Assembly: GCF_043197795.1 (NCBI RefSeq)
Contig: NZ_JBICTU010000011.1
Coordinates: 177,382-241,381 of the forward strand
DNA: 64,000 nt
Source of the DNA: Sphaerisporangium sp040649355
GTDB lineage: Bacteria > Actinomycetota > Actinomycetes > Streptosporangiales > Streptosporangiaceae
Direction: 5' to 3'
The translations under genes and the position numbers were made by a program. The notes beneath the pieces are model-generated. The model searched no databases. It saw only the letters and a list, made by a program, of their open reading frames with translations, and was not told where the DNA came from. Positions 8,408-17,522 of the stretch are shown in pieces (position 1 is the first letter of the stretch; each line of letters begins with the position of its first letter).

Positions 8408-11400
8408 ATGGAGGTGGCCTCGGTAGTGAAACGGTGCAGGTGCGGCCGTCACAAGGCGCATCATCACAAGGAGGATAGGCCCGAAGACCGGGCACCGCTG
8501 GGTTTTCTCGCCGAATACCCGGCATGTTCAGAATTGGATAGTGTGATCACCGCGGTCGCCGCGAAACTGACCACAGATGATCTGATCTCCGGCATTCGGC
8601 TCTATCCGCCGCAGGTGCGGCAGATGATCTTCCACCAGTTGCGGCTGCCCAGCCAGAAAAGCATGAATTCGACGGTTACGGCGAATCTCATTCGGGTTTT
8701 GCGCACTCCGGGCAGTAAACGGGCGCCTCTAATTGAGATTTTCTGCATGCCGATTTTCCATGCCTTTCGGAACGCGGACGATCTGACGGCCGAAGACTGC
8801 GGACTTCTGCTGGTCGAGGAGACCGCCGGGAAGGTCCTGGAGGAGGCTGTGAGCCTTCGCATCGCGTTGCAGATCATGGCCCCACTGCCCAGGAGCCTGG
8901 TCGACCTCACGCTCGTGGCCGTCATGCAACGCGACCTGCCACTCTCACCACTCGCCCTGGGCATGTTGGCCGGTTCCGGGCGCGAGGTGGGAGGCGAGGC
9001 CGGAAGCGTCGTGCAGACGCTGTGGGACCAGGTCCGGGCCGGGGCGTTCGGCCTGCCGACGGCTCCTGCGGGAGTGGATGTCCTCTGCGATGTGGCCACG
9101 GCACTCGCTCAGCGGAATGCCGTCCCTGAAGGGGAGATGACCGGAGAAGCCGCCATGGCCACCGAAGAGGAGTACGCGCCGATGGGCGAGCACCAGCACG
9201 ACGACGAGCCTCCTCAGGTGGGCTTGCGACGCTCCCTCGAACTGCTCGACCACCTTTACCTGGAGGCATGGGAAGCCGCAGGGCGGCTCCGTGGGGTTCT
9301 CCATGAGCGTCGCCGTCCCACCGGTGCCGACGTCGACCGCATCGTGCGGGTCGTGCATGAGTTCGACGAGATTCATGACCAGATCCAGAGCCTGGAGGAC
9401 GTCGAGGTCGCGGCGACTTCCTTGGACGAGCTGTCACGCGCGCTGGACCAGGCGGAGGCCGCACAGGCCACGGTCGAGCGGGTCAGCCTGCTGATCCACG
9501 TCCACGGGCCCTCTGTACTCGACGAACAGCTCGCCGAAGTCCGCAAGGCGGCGGCCGAAGGGCCGACGGACGGACTGGACGCCCTGGCCCGGCTCATCCA
9601 ACTTTCGTCGGAAGATCCGGATGCCGTCCTGATCCTCGCGGACGAACTGGAGGAACGAGCCAAGAAGGAACTTCCCGCGCGGTGGAACCCGGTGATCCGG
9701 GCCGCGGTGAGCGGCCGTCTCGGCATGGACGTCCCGGTGGCGCGACCGCCCTCGACCATCCATGCGGCCGATACCGGGCACTCATCGCACGGTGACGAGG
9801 CGGACGGTGACGCGGAAGGCGAAGACGAAGGCGGCACTCCGCCGCCTCTGGACGCCGGTCCCGATTCCACGCCGCCAACCGGTGAAAGCCTCATGGAGGC
9901 GGACGCGGAGGAAGATCTGCACCTCACCGACCTGGACCTCATGCTGGCGGACAGGTTCGGGTCCCGATCGACGGCGCATCCGGTCGAGCCGCGCCAGGCG
10001 CCGACCGAGCGGGCCGCGGTGCCGGAGGCCATCCTGGAGGAGGCGCTTCAGGCTCCGCCGGCAGAGCCCGTCGCAGCCCCCGAGGTGTCGCCCTGCGCCG
10101 CGTTCGCGGAGGCGGAGGCCGCGGCGCTCGGCGCACAGCGGTTCGGGCTCGCCGCCTGGATCAGGAAGGCCGCAGGGCGTCCGGTGGCCGAGATCGCGGC
10201 CCGGCGCTGCGCGGCGCTGGCCGTCGATATGAGCTCATTCGCCGGTCGGCTGTCCGCGGCCTTCACCGAGACGTCCCGGAAGATCACGACCGCCGGTATG
10301 GCCGACGATCCCGCCGGTCGCCTTCTGGCGTGGGCGGCCTCGATCCGGGCCGGGCTGGTGCATCCCACCGTCGAATCCGCACGCCTGGTGGACGAACTCG
10401 CCTCCACGGTCATGGGGCGTCAGGCTCTGACGGCGTGCGGTGCGGCGTTCAGCCAGGCCTTGCGGTCCGGCGTTTACCTCGTCCCTGGCCTGTCGGGTCA
10501 GATGCGTGACGTCGCCCGGGCCGAGCGGGCCCAGGCCCACGCCGTGGCGGCCTGCGCCAACCTTCTGGAAGACGGGCCACACAGAAGGATCAAGTATCCC
10601 CTCGCCACCGAAGTGTGGAAGTCGCTGATCCAACCGGAAGGGGCCGTGGGCGAGCTGGTCGGCGTCGCGGCCCGTGACGACATCGGGCAACTGCAGGAGA
10701 CCGTCCGCAAGCTCGACGAGTTGCGCGAAGCGGGGGTGGTCGACCGCCTGATCGATGGGGAGGCCAAGCGTTCCAGGACGACACGGAACACCAAGATCAT
10801 CGCAGGTGCGCGGGCCAAGCTCGTCGAGATGATCGACGAGGCACTGGAGAACGTCGCGAACTGGGCCACCGCTGTGCGTGAGGTGCAGGCCCGCCGTCCG
10901 TCCGGCTCCGACGAATGGCTGGCCAGAGGGCTGGCCGAACTCCGGCAGGCCATTGGCCGCCATCGGAGCGAGCTTCACTCGGAGCTTGAAGCACTGTGTG
11001 TGGACGCCGACCCGGTTCTGGCCGCCGCCGCGACGGGCGCGACGCACCTGATCAACGACACCCTGCACCTGCTCGACGGTGAGGCGCTCGGTGAGGCCGA
11101 ACCCTCGGTGGCCGCCGTGCTCAACCAGGATCTCCTCTTCGCTCCCGAGATCCTGCTCGACGCGGACGGTCTCCGTCCCCACGGCGACCCTGCCTCCCAG
11201 ACGCTCGCCCAGATCGCCATGGCCGACGTCCTCGACTGGCGCGGTGCCTTCGACGCCAGGGCTTCCCGTCTCGACCACGAGGGCACGCGCGCGGTGGCGG
11301 ATGTGGTCTCCCATCAGGACCCCGATCTGGGGAACGAACTGCGGCACAGGAGGGACACGCTCGTCGCCGAGGCCGGAGAACGGCGTAACAAGGCGGTCGA

Positions 11401-14400
11401 GGAGGTTCTGGACCGGCTCGCCGGCTGGCGCAAGGACGGTGTTCTCTCCGAGACCGACGCGACGAGGATCGCGAGCGGGCTCAAGACCCTGCAGCGATCC
11501 GAGCGTGAGGACTTCGGCGTCGTCGCCGAGAAGATCTCACTGCTGGAGTCGGAAGCGGCGTCCATCCGTGCCGGGCGCATCGCCGACGAGGAGAGGCTGC
11601 TCACCCAGAAGAGCAAGGACCACCCCGACGTACGGGCCGCCGCTTCCCGCATCAGGGAGCACCTCGCCGTCGGCGACCTGACCACCGCACGGGAGTTCCT
11701 CCAGCAGGCCGAAGCTGGCCGGCCGCTTCCCGCCGTCCACAAGACGGTAGACCACTTCGGCCTCTTCTTCCCTCGCTTCCCCGAGGCGTTCGAAAGTATG
11801 TCGCTGCTCTCCTCCGGGGGACGGGCACGCAAGCAGGAGAGCGACGAGTGGGTCACCAAGCTCAAGGAGGCAATCCAAAGCGGCCGGGAGGTCACCGACC
11901 CCGACCTGCACCGCGTCATGTCCGAGGCAGGGCTGAGCGTCCAGGCTATGCCGCCCGGTCGTCGTGAGGAGTCCAAAGAAGGGCTGCGCTATTGGAAGTC
12001 GTTGGCTCAGAGTCCAAAGGCGCCGAGCAATCGGGGTGTGGCCATCCAGGCTGTGCTGCGGACGATCGGTCTGGAGGGTCGTCTGGTGCCAGCAGGGGAG
12101 GGGCAGGACAGGCTCTGGGTGACCTTGAACGACGTACGCTACGGTGACGCGCTGCTGCCGGAGTTCGGGTCGAAGATGAGCCCCTCGGGTGGCAGCATGC
12201 GCCTGCTGTTCGTCTGGCGCAGGCCGGGGCCGCAGCAGCTCATGGAGTGGCTCAAGGATGAGCCGCAGGACCGGACCATCCTGGTCTTCTACTTCGGCGT
12301 GCTTTCCCCGGCGCAGCGCGAGCAGCTGACCATGGCAGGCCGCAGGCGGCCCCGCCCCGTCACCGCGGTGATCGACGATGCCGCGATCAGCTATCTGGCC
12401 GCCCTGCCGGAGGCCGGTTGGACCGCCACGGTGAGCCTGCTCGCACCGTTCAGCGCGGCCAACCCCTACGCGCCCACGGGGGATGTGCCGATGGAGATGT
12501 TCTACGGTCGGTCGTCGCAGCTGTCGAGCGTGATCAGCGCCTCGGGTTCGTCGATCGTGTACGGCGGGCGCCAGCTCGGCAAGTCGGCGCTCCTGCGCGA
12601 GGCCGCCCGGACGCTACGCAGGAGCGATCCCGGCCGTGTCGTGATCCTGGAGACCATCCAGGAGATCGGAAAGATCGTGCCGGAGAGCATGCTGTGGCTG
12701 CGGCTGGCGCCCCGGCTGGCCGAGGCAGGGGTGCTTCCGCAGTCCGGCGCCACGCTCAAGGACCGCGCGGAGATCTGCCAGGCGGTCAAGCAGTGGGCGG
12801 ACCAGGATTCGGCCCGACAGCTGCTGATCCTGCTCGACGAGGCGGACGCCTTCCTTAACCGGGATGCCGCCAACGCGAAGTTCGCGAATGTGGAGGCGTT
12901 GCGCGACCTGATGCAGGACACCGACGGACGGGTGAAGGTGGTCTTCGCCGGCCTGCACCAGACCGCCCGGTTCCAGAGCCTTTCCAACCAGCCGTTCCCC
13001 CACCTGGGAGCCCCCATCCCGATCGGGCCGCTGGACCCGCAGGACGCCTTCGACCTACTCACGCGCCCGCTCATGGCGCTCGGCTTCCGTTTCCCTCCGA
13101 CCCTTGCGGCGCGGGTCATCGCGGAAGCGAACAACGCTCCGGCGCTCATCCAGCTCTTCGCGGCGGCCCTGCTCCAGAGGCTGCGGCACATCCCCATCCA
13201 GGGCGGCGGACTTCCCTACGAGATCACCTCAGACGACCTGGCCGCCGTCTGGCGGGACAGAGCTCTTGAGGTCGGCTTCCGCGACCGGTTCGAGTGGACG
13301 CTGGACCTGGACAAGCGCTACAAGGTGATCGCCTATGTCGTCGCCTTCCACGCCCTCGCCTACGGAACGGACAAGACGGTCAGCATCCAGGAGTTGAGGG
13401 ATGAGTGCCTCATCTGGTGGGCCGCCGGCTTCGAGAACTGCACCAGCGACGGCTTCCGCGGATTGCTGGAGGAGTGCGTCAACCTCGGGGTGCTGTCGTC
13501 GGACGCCGACGGGTACCGCCTCCGGACGCCCCATGTGCTCACGTTGCTCGGCGGCGCGGAAGAGGTGGACACCGTCCTATCGAGGGCGAACGAGTTCGAG
13601 CAGCCCGATTCCTTCGACGCCTATGCGTATCGGGCCCTCTATCGGAACGGCCCGGATCTGTCCCCCCTCACCGGTGCCCAGGTGAGTCGCCTGTTCGAGT
13701 GCCGTGACAGCCTTCATCTGATCACCGGCTCCGCGGCACTGCACATCGAGCGGGTCGGCCTTGCTCTGGAGGAGGCCGGGCGGCAGCATATCGCCCACGT
13801 CCGGCGGGTGCAGTCGAACAAAGGCACCTTCGAGGGCGCCGTGCAGCGGAGCAGGGACGGCGGCGGCCACAACGTGGTCGTCGTCGACCTCGCTGGCCGC
13901 TCGGCCGAGCAGGCGACGGAGATCATCAAGACGGCGACCGCCGCCGTGTCCACGGGCGGCGCCGGAACGCTCGCGGTCGCGCTGGTGGCACCGCCCGAAC
14001 TGGTCCCGGTCTGGCTCGCCGTCGCTTCGGGCGCCGAGGAACCGGCTCGGCGCGTCTGGCACATGGAACTGCGGCGCTACGACCAGCCGGTCGTGCGCCA
14101 GTGGATGGACGACGCCGGCCTCGGCTACCGTGACGCGGCCGGCCAGGAAGCCCTTCTGAAGGCCACCGGCGGCTGGCCGCTGCTGGTCAGCAAGCTCGTC
14201 GAGCGACCTTTCTCCGACCGGGAGCAGGCACTCGAAGGGTGCCGTGCCTGGATACGGGAGAACGCCGAGGAGTTCGTCCGGTCGACCGGTGTGCTCAGGG
14301 ACCCCACGCTCTGGCAGGCGTGGCGGCACCTCATCGACGTCGGCCCGGATCGGCCCGACGACCTCGCCACCTACCTGGAGATGGCCGGTGAGGAACCGTC

Positions 14401-14566
14401 CGGGCCCCTGCACCGAGACCGGCTTGAGGCCATCGGCTATCCGTCTTGGGTCGCCCTGGTCGAAGTCCTCAGATCGCTTGGCGCGCTGGACCTGAGGGCG
14501 GACGGCACTCTCGCTTGCGAGCCGGTCCTCGCCGCGGTAAGCGAGCGGCTGGAGGCCGGCTCATGA
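8408..14566 (+). CDS. Giant (~2050 aa) P-loop ATPase, first gene of an unnamed two-gene unit
   Basis: Numbered from ATG 8408; GTG 8426 has the better ribosome site (GGAGGTGG) and may be the true start. Layout as read: a Cys/His-rich tip (CRCGRHKAHHHK), a helical domain (~30-200), long helices and coiled coil (~240-440), an acidic Pro-rich linker (~445-540) and a second large helical region (~560-1200). An alpha/beta domain (~1235-1350) ends VTAVIDDAA. An AAA/STAND-like ATPase follows, with Walker A GGRQLGKS (1386-1393) and Walker B LLILLDEAD (1472-1480, D1477/E1478), then winged-helix-like segments. Residues ~1760-2046 look like a second, degenerate P-loop lobe (TGSAALH at 1773, no Lys; VVVVD1827). 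The next gene, a beta-CASP nuclease, overlaps by 4 bp. The island context suggests a phage sensor or motor; function is not established. Confidence 0.8.
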   Translation: MEVASVVKRCRCGRHKAHHHKEDRPEDRAPLGFLAEYPACSELDSVITAVAAKLTTDDLISGIRLYPPQVRQMIFHQLRLPSQKSMNSTVTANLIRVLRTPGSKRAPLIEIFCMPIFHAFRNADDLTAEDCGLLLVEETAGKVLEEAVSLRIALQIMAPLPRSLVDLTLVAVMQRDLPLSPLALGMLAGSGREVGGEAGSVVQTLWDQVRAGAFGLPTAPAGVDVLCDVATALAQRNAVPEGEMTGEAAMATEEEYAPMGEHQHDDEPPQVGLRRSLELLDHLYLEAWEAAGRLRGVLHERRRPTGADVDRIVRVVHEFDEIHDQIQSLEDVEVAATSLDELSRALDQAEAAQATVERVSLLIHVHGPSVLDEQLAEVRKAAAEGPTDGLDALARLIQLSSEDPDAVLILADELEERAKKELPARWNPVIRAAVSGRLGMDVPVARPPSTIHAADTGHSSHGDEADGDAEGEDEGGTPPPLDAGPDSTPPTGESLMEADAEEDLHLTDLDLMLADRFGSRSTAHPVEPRQAPTERAAVPEAILEEALQAPPAEPVAAPEVSPCAAFAEAEAAALGAQRFGLAAWIRKAAGRPVAEIAARRCAALAVDMSSFAGRLSAAFTETSRKITTAGMADDPAGRLLAWAASIRAGLVHPTVESARLVDELASTVMGRQALTACGAAFSQALRSGVYLVPGLSGQMRDVARAERAQAHAVAACANLLEDGPHRRIKYPLATEVWKSLIQPEGAVGELVGVAARDDIGQLQETVRKLDELREAGVVDRLIDGEAKRSRTTRNTKIIAGARAKLVEMIDEALENVANWATAVREVQARRPSGSDEWLARGLAELRQAIGRHRSELHSELEALCVDADPVLAAAATGATHLINDTLHLLDGEALGEAEPSVAAVLNQDLLFAPEILLDADGLRPHGDPASQTLAQIAMADVLDWRGAFDARASRLDHEGTRAVADVVSHQDPDLGNELRHRRDTLVAEAGERRNKAVEEVLDRLAGWRKDGVLSETDATRIASGLKTLQRSEREDFGVVAEKISLLESEAASIRAGRIADEERLLTQKSKDHPDVRAAASRIREHLAVGDLTTAREFLQQAEAGRPLPAVHKTVDHFGLFFPRFPEAFESMSLLSSGGRARKQESDEWVTKLKEAIQSGREVTDPDLHRVMSEAGLSVQAMPPGRREESKEGLRYWKSLAQSPKAPSNRGVAIQAVLRTIGLEGRLVPAGEGQDRLWVTLNDVRYGDALLPEFGSKMSPSGGSMRLLFVWRRPGPQQLMEWLKDEPQDRTILVFYFGVLSPAQREQLTMAGRRRPRPVTAVIDDAAISYLAALPEAGWTATVSLLAPFSAANPYAPTGDVPMEMFYGRSSQLSSVISASGSSIVYGGRQLGKSALLREAARTLRRSDPGRVVILETIQEIGKIVPESMLWLRLAPRLAEAGVLPQSGATLKDRAEICQAVKQWADQDSARQLLILLDEADAFLNRDAANAKFANVEALRDLMQDTDGRVKVVFAGLHQTARFQSLSNQPFPHLGAPIPIGPLDPQDAFDLLTRPLMALGFRFPPTLAARVIAEANNAPALIQLFAAALLQRLRHIPIQGGGLPYEITSDDLAAVWRDRALEVGFRDRFEWTLDLDKRYKVIAYVVAFHALAYGTDKTVSIQELRDECLIWWAAGFENCTSDGFRGLLEECVNLGVLSSDADGYRLRTPHVLTLLGGAEEVDTVLSRANEFEQPDSFDAYAYRALYRNGPDLSPLTGAQVSRLFECRDSLHLITGSAALHIERVGLALEEAGRQHIAHVRRVQSNKGTFEGAVQRSRDGGGHNVVVVDLAGRSAEQATEIIKTATAAVSTGGAGTLAVALVAPPELVPVWLAVASGAEEPARRVWHMELRRYDQPVVRQWMDDAGLGYRDAAGQEALLKATGGWPLLVSKLVERPFSDREQALEGCRAWIRENAEEFVRSTGVLRDPTLWQAWRHLIDVGPDRPDDLATYLEMAGEEPSGPLHRDRLEAIGYPSWVALVEVLRSLGALDLRADGTLACEPVLAAVSERLEAGS

Positions 14567-16602
14567 CGGACCTGTTAGCGCCGCTACTGCGTACGGCGGC
14601 CGAGGTGGTGCTCTCCCGTCCGGCGTTGGCAGGGTACGGAGGTGACGCGGACCGATTCGTCGCGGACCACCGGACCGACCTGCTCGACATGCTCATCTCC
14701 TCGGAGGAGTTGCGGCGGGTCAGCCTGGATCGGCTGCGGGTCCCCGGTTCGCAGCGGACGGAACGCGACTTCGCCCAGCTCGTGCTTCACCCCGATCCTG
14801 CGGTGCGGGCCGTGGCGGTTCGGATCGCCGGGGCGGTCACGGAGAGAGCGTCCCGCAATGCCGCCGACCGCAGGCTGCGCCGCCTGAACGACAAGAACGC
14901 GGAGCTGAAGGAGAGGCTGCGCACGGCGAACGGGCGGCACCGCAACGCCTTGGCGGACGTGGAGACGTTCCGCGAAGCGGCGCGTGAGGCGACAGAACGG
15001 GCCGATCTCCTGGACTCCGAGCTAGCGGCGACGCGCCGGCGGCTGCGTGACCCGAAGTCCATGACCTCGGTGCTCCTCGCGTTACTGCAGGAGGAGCCGC
15101 CCGAGCCCGAGGGCGATCCGAGCACCCGTGATCCCCATCGGCCAAAGCCGGTCGAGCGGCCCCCCTCGCCTTTGGAGGTGGCGGCCAAGGCCGCCGGTAT
15201 CGGCCCCGAGTCGCTCGTGAAGGCACTCCAAGCGCTCGTCGACCCTCCGAAGCCGAGTGCGGCAGCGGTCACCGTGACCCGGGAACGTGACCTTAGGGTC
15301 GTGCCGTTGGGCGGCGGGACAAAGATCGGCGGCTCCTGCCTGCTGGTCGAAGCAGGTGGAACCCGCGTTCTCATCGACGCCGGGCTGGTTCCGGGCGACC
15401 CGTCCTTGCCGCCTCCGGGCATCGGGCAGGCGCTGGAAGGTCCCCTCCACGCCGTCGTCGTGACGCACGCCCACAACGACCACTGCGGGTACGTCCCGGC
15501 GCTGGCGGACCGGCTGCCGGACCTGCGGATCATCGCCACCCCGGAGACCACACAGCTCATGCCGGCCATGTGGGCCGACTCGGTGAAGATCATGCGGCAG
15601 CGGCAGAGGCTCGCGAGCACGTGGGGCACGCACGTGGAACCGCTGTACCCCCGCGAGGCGATCACCAGGGCGACGGGGGGAAGCGAGGAACTGGCCTTCG
15701 GCGTGCCTCGCAAGATCGGCGACCTCGTGGTCGAGCTGTTCCCGGCCGGTCACATCCTCGGGGCCGCCGGCGTGGTGGTCCGGGCGGGCGACTCCACCGT
15801 CGTCGTGACCGGCGACATCTCGGGGTTCCGGCAGCACAGCGTCGGGGGGTACGCCATCCCCGAGGCGGCCAGGTACGCGGATCTGCTCGTCATGGAGTCC
15901 ACCTGCTGCGCCGAGGACCACCAGGACCGGGGTGACCTGGTGGGCGCGCTCGTCAGGGCCGTCGAGAGCGTGTACGCGGGGGGCGGCCGGGTGCTCATCC
16001 CGGCCTTCGCCCTCGGCCGCGCCCAGGAACTGGCCCTGATCATGCGTGACCGCCTCCCGCACGTGCCGGTCCTTCTTGACGGCATGGCAGCGGACATCGC
16101 CAGGTCCTTCGAGACCGTGACCGCCGGTGGTCCTCTTCCACTGTCCGTCTTTGGGGACAACGTGGCCCGTGCCCGTCCCGGCGACCTGGACGAGTTCACC
16201 CGAGGCGTGGTGATCAGCACGTCGGGGATGCTCGCCGGAGGTCCGGCCTTCCGCTGGGCGGCCGAGATTCTGCCGGACCCGAAGAGCGCCCTGTTCCTGT
16301 CGGGATACCAGGACGAGGAGTCGCCGGGCAAGCGGCTGCTCGACGCCGTACAGGGTGGGGCTCCGCAGTTGATCCTCGACGACATGGGCGAGGAGAGGAA
16401 GATCCCGCTGCGGGCACGGGTGGAGATGATGCGGCTGTCGGCACACGCCGACAAGAGAGGACTGCTCGACATCGCCGACGAGGTCTCGGCGCGCCAGGTG
16501 ATGCTCGTCCACGGCCTGGCCAGACGCCAGGCCGACTTCCGCGAGATCCTACGGCTCCGCGGTCACGCCACAACGGAAACGGGCCCTTGGCAGGCCTTCT
16601 GA
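14563..16602 (+). CDS. MBL-fold beta-CASP nuclease with unusual N-terminal helical/coiled-coil region
   Basis: Predicted metal-dependent RNase or DNase of the CPSF/RNase J superfamily. ATG 14563 overlaps the ATPase stop (ATGA), so it is translationally coupled to it. Residues ~1-170 are helical, with a coiled coil around LRRLNDKNAELKERLR, then a Pro/acidic linker. The metallo-beta-lactamase core begins ~245, with H302-A-H304-N-D306-H307, then FPAGHILGAAG and VTGDISG. Beta-CASP motifs follow: MEST, IPAFALGRAQEL, STSGM and SAHADK. All metal-binding positions I can locate are kept, so it should be active. Archaeal relatives carry KH domains at the N-terminus; here the region is unlike KH. A housekeeping RNA role is less likely given the fused operon and island setting. 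Confidence 0.88.
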   Translation: MTDLLAPLLRTAAEVVLSRPALAGYGGDADRFVADHRTDLLDMLISSEELRRVSLDRLRVPGSQRTERDFAQLVLHPDPAVRAVAVRIAGAVTERASRNAADRRLRRLNDKNAELKERLRTANGRHRNALADVETFREAAREATERADLLDSELAATRRRLRDPKSMTSVLLALLQEEPPEPEGDPSTRDPHRPKPVERPPSPLEVAAKAAGIGPESLVKALQALVDPPKPSAAAVTVTRERDLRVVPLGGGTKIGGSCLLVEAGGTRVLIDAGLVPGDPSLPPPGIGQALEGPLHAVVVTHAHNDHCGYVPALADRLPDLRIIATPETTQLMPAMWADSVKIMRQRQRLASTWGTHVEPLYPREAITRATGGSEELAFGVPRKIGDLVVELFPAGHILGAAGVVVRAGDSTVVVTGDISGFRQHSVGGYAIPEAARYADLLVMESTCCAEDHQDRGDLVGALVRAVESVYAGGGRVLIPAFALGRAQELALIMRDRLPHVPVLLDGMAADIARSFETVTAGGPLPLSVFGDNVARARPGDLDEFTRGVVISTSGMLAGGPAFRWAAEILPDPKSALFLSGYQDEESPGKRLLDAVQGGAPQLILDDMGEERKIPLRARVEMMRLSAHADKRGLLDIADEVSARQVMLVHGLARRQADFREILRLRGHATTETGPWQAF

Positions 16603-16636
16603 CTCCAGAGAGCACCCGGCCTTCGCATTTGGGCCT

Positions 16637-16691
16637 CCACCACGGTGGTGGATCCACGGAACGGGCGGGGGTGGGCTGATCCAGCCCGCCC
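16637..16691 (+). terminator. Palindrome plus GC hairpin after the nuclease gene
   Basis: CCACCAC-G-GTGGTGG (16637-16651) is followed by a hairpin with GGGCTG (16673-16678) and CAGCCC (16682-16687) around ATC, flanked by GGCGGG and GCCCG. Together they lie 35-90 bp after the stop of the operon and are a plausible end of transcription. Confidence 0.45.
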
Positions 16692-16752
16692 GACACGTTC
16701 GATCGAGGCGTCGGTGAGCAGAGGAGATCCGCGCTCTGCTCGCTGACGCTGG
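16692..16752. repeat. 61-bp dispersed repeat, copy 2
   Basis: Matches 2361-2421 at about 53 of 61 positions. It lies between the nuclease terminator and the MazEF-type pair. Confidence 0.7.
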
Positions 16753-16883
16753 CCCACGCAGCGACGACGCACCAACGCGAGGCATCTAGGCTGCCCGGGA
16801 TGCGATGATCATCGCTTTGTGTAGCGACTTGATTACGGAATTCGGTCAAACGTCTGCGGGTGGAGCCGTCGTACAGTGAGGAT

Positions 16884-17114
16884 ATGGCTGTGCTCACCGT
16901 ACAGATCGACGCGAAGACCGAGAAGGCCCTCGCCGAGCTGACCGCTGACGGCAGGTCCGCCACCGATGTGGTCCGCGAAGCTCTTCTCATCGCCAACCGC
17001 CTCAGGCGTATGGAAGTGGCCCGGTTGGAAGCTCAGGAGCTCGCCCACGACCCAGAGAACTTGGCGGAGCTTCGCTCTGTTCGATACGACCTGGGCGAAG
17101 ACTGTGCGCGGTGA
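16884..17114 (+). CDS. Antitoxin of a MazEF-type pair (copy 1)
   Basis: A 76-residue protein beginning MAVLTVQIDAKTEKALAELT, a short strand then helix-rich DNA-binding pattern of the ribbon-helix-helix type (GRSATDVVREALLIANRLRR), with an acidic C-terminal tail that would wrap the toxin. It overlaps the MazF-like gene by 11 bp. The same protein is encoded again at 61141-61371 with only seven differences (e.g. L48T, H53G, L60I), and the upstream ~50 bp are also shared. Expected to repress its own promoter and neutralise the toxin. Confidence 0.85.
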   Translation: MAVLTVQIDAKTEKALAELTADGRSATDVVREALLIANRLRRMEVARLEAQELAHDPENLAELRSVRYDLGEDCAR

Positions 17115-17424
17115 CGTCTATCGCCTGCGGATGCCACGTGAAGCGGTCGGCCACGAGCAGCGCGGCGAGCGCTTCGCCGTCCTACTGCAATCCGATGCGC
17201 TCGCCTCACTCTCCACCCTGATCATCGCACCGACATCGACCAGTGCGCGTCCGATGACATTCCGGCCTGAGATCGAGCTGAACGGCAAGACCACCCGGGT
17301 CCTCATTGATCAGCTCAAGGCCGTGGACACATGCAGGCTCGGTGACTTCGCGGGTCGACTGGACCCTGCGGAGATCGAGGAGATCGACGAAGCGCTTCAC
17401 GTCATGCTCGGCCTGCTCACATGA
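17104..17424 (+). CDS. mazF: MazF/PemK-family endoribonuclease toxin
   Basis: A 106-residue protein with the MazF fold pattern: RGDVYRLRMP at the start, HEQRGERFAVLLQSD, then SLSTLIIAPTSTSARPMTF, KTTRVLIDQLKAVDTCRLGD and a final DEALHVMLGL helix. The family cuts single-stranded mRNA at short motifs to stop growth. GTG 17104 was chosen because translation then begins at the canonical MRGDVY and overlaps the antitoxin. It is full length, unlike its truncated twin at 61361-61465. Confidence 0.9.
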   Translation: MRGDVYRLRMPREAVGHEQRGERFAVLLQSDALASLSTLIIAPTSTSARPMTFRPEIELNGKTTRVLIDQLKAVDTCRLGDFAGRLDPAEIEEIDEALHVMLGLLT

Positions 17425-17522
17425 GCTGACTGGCGGATTTCAGCTGCCATTTCGATTGACACGACCGCCAGCACCGAGGGTATCGCCTAGCCCTGGGAGG
17501 GTCCGTCCGGAGTGATGAGCCT

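Noticed and set aside
10235..11347. 370-residue minus-strand frame inside the giant ATPase gene
   Set aside because: No recognisable motif, no ribosome site, and fully contained in a gene with clear ATPase motifs in frame.
8408..14566. Reading the ATPase as an Avs/NLR (STAND) defence protein
   Set aside because: Walker motifs fit a STAND-like ATPase, but I see no N-terminal effector nuclease and no C-terminal TPR sensor in one chain. The nuclease is a separate gene, so the assignment would be forced.
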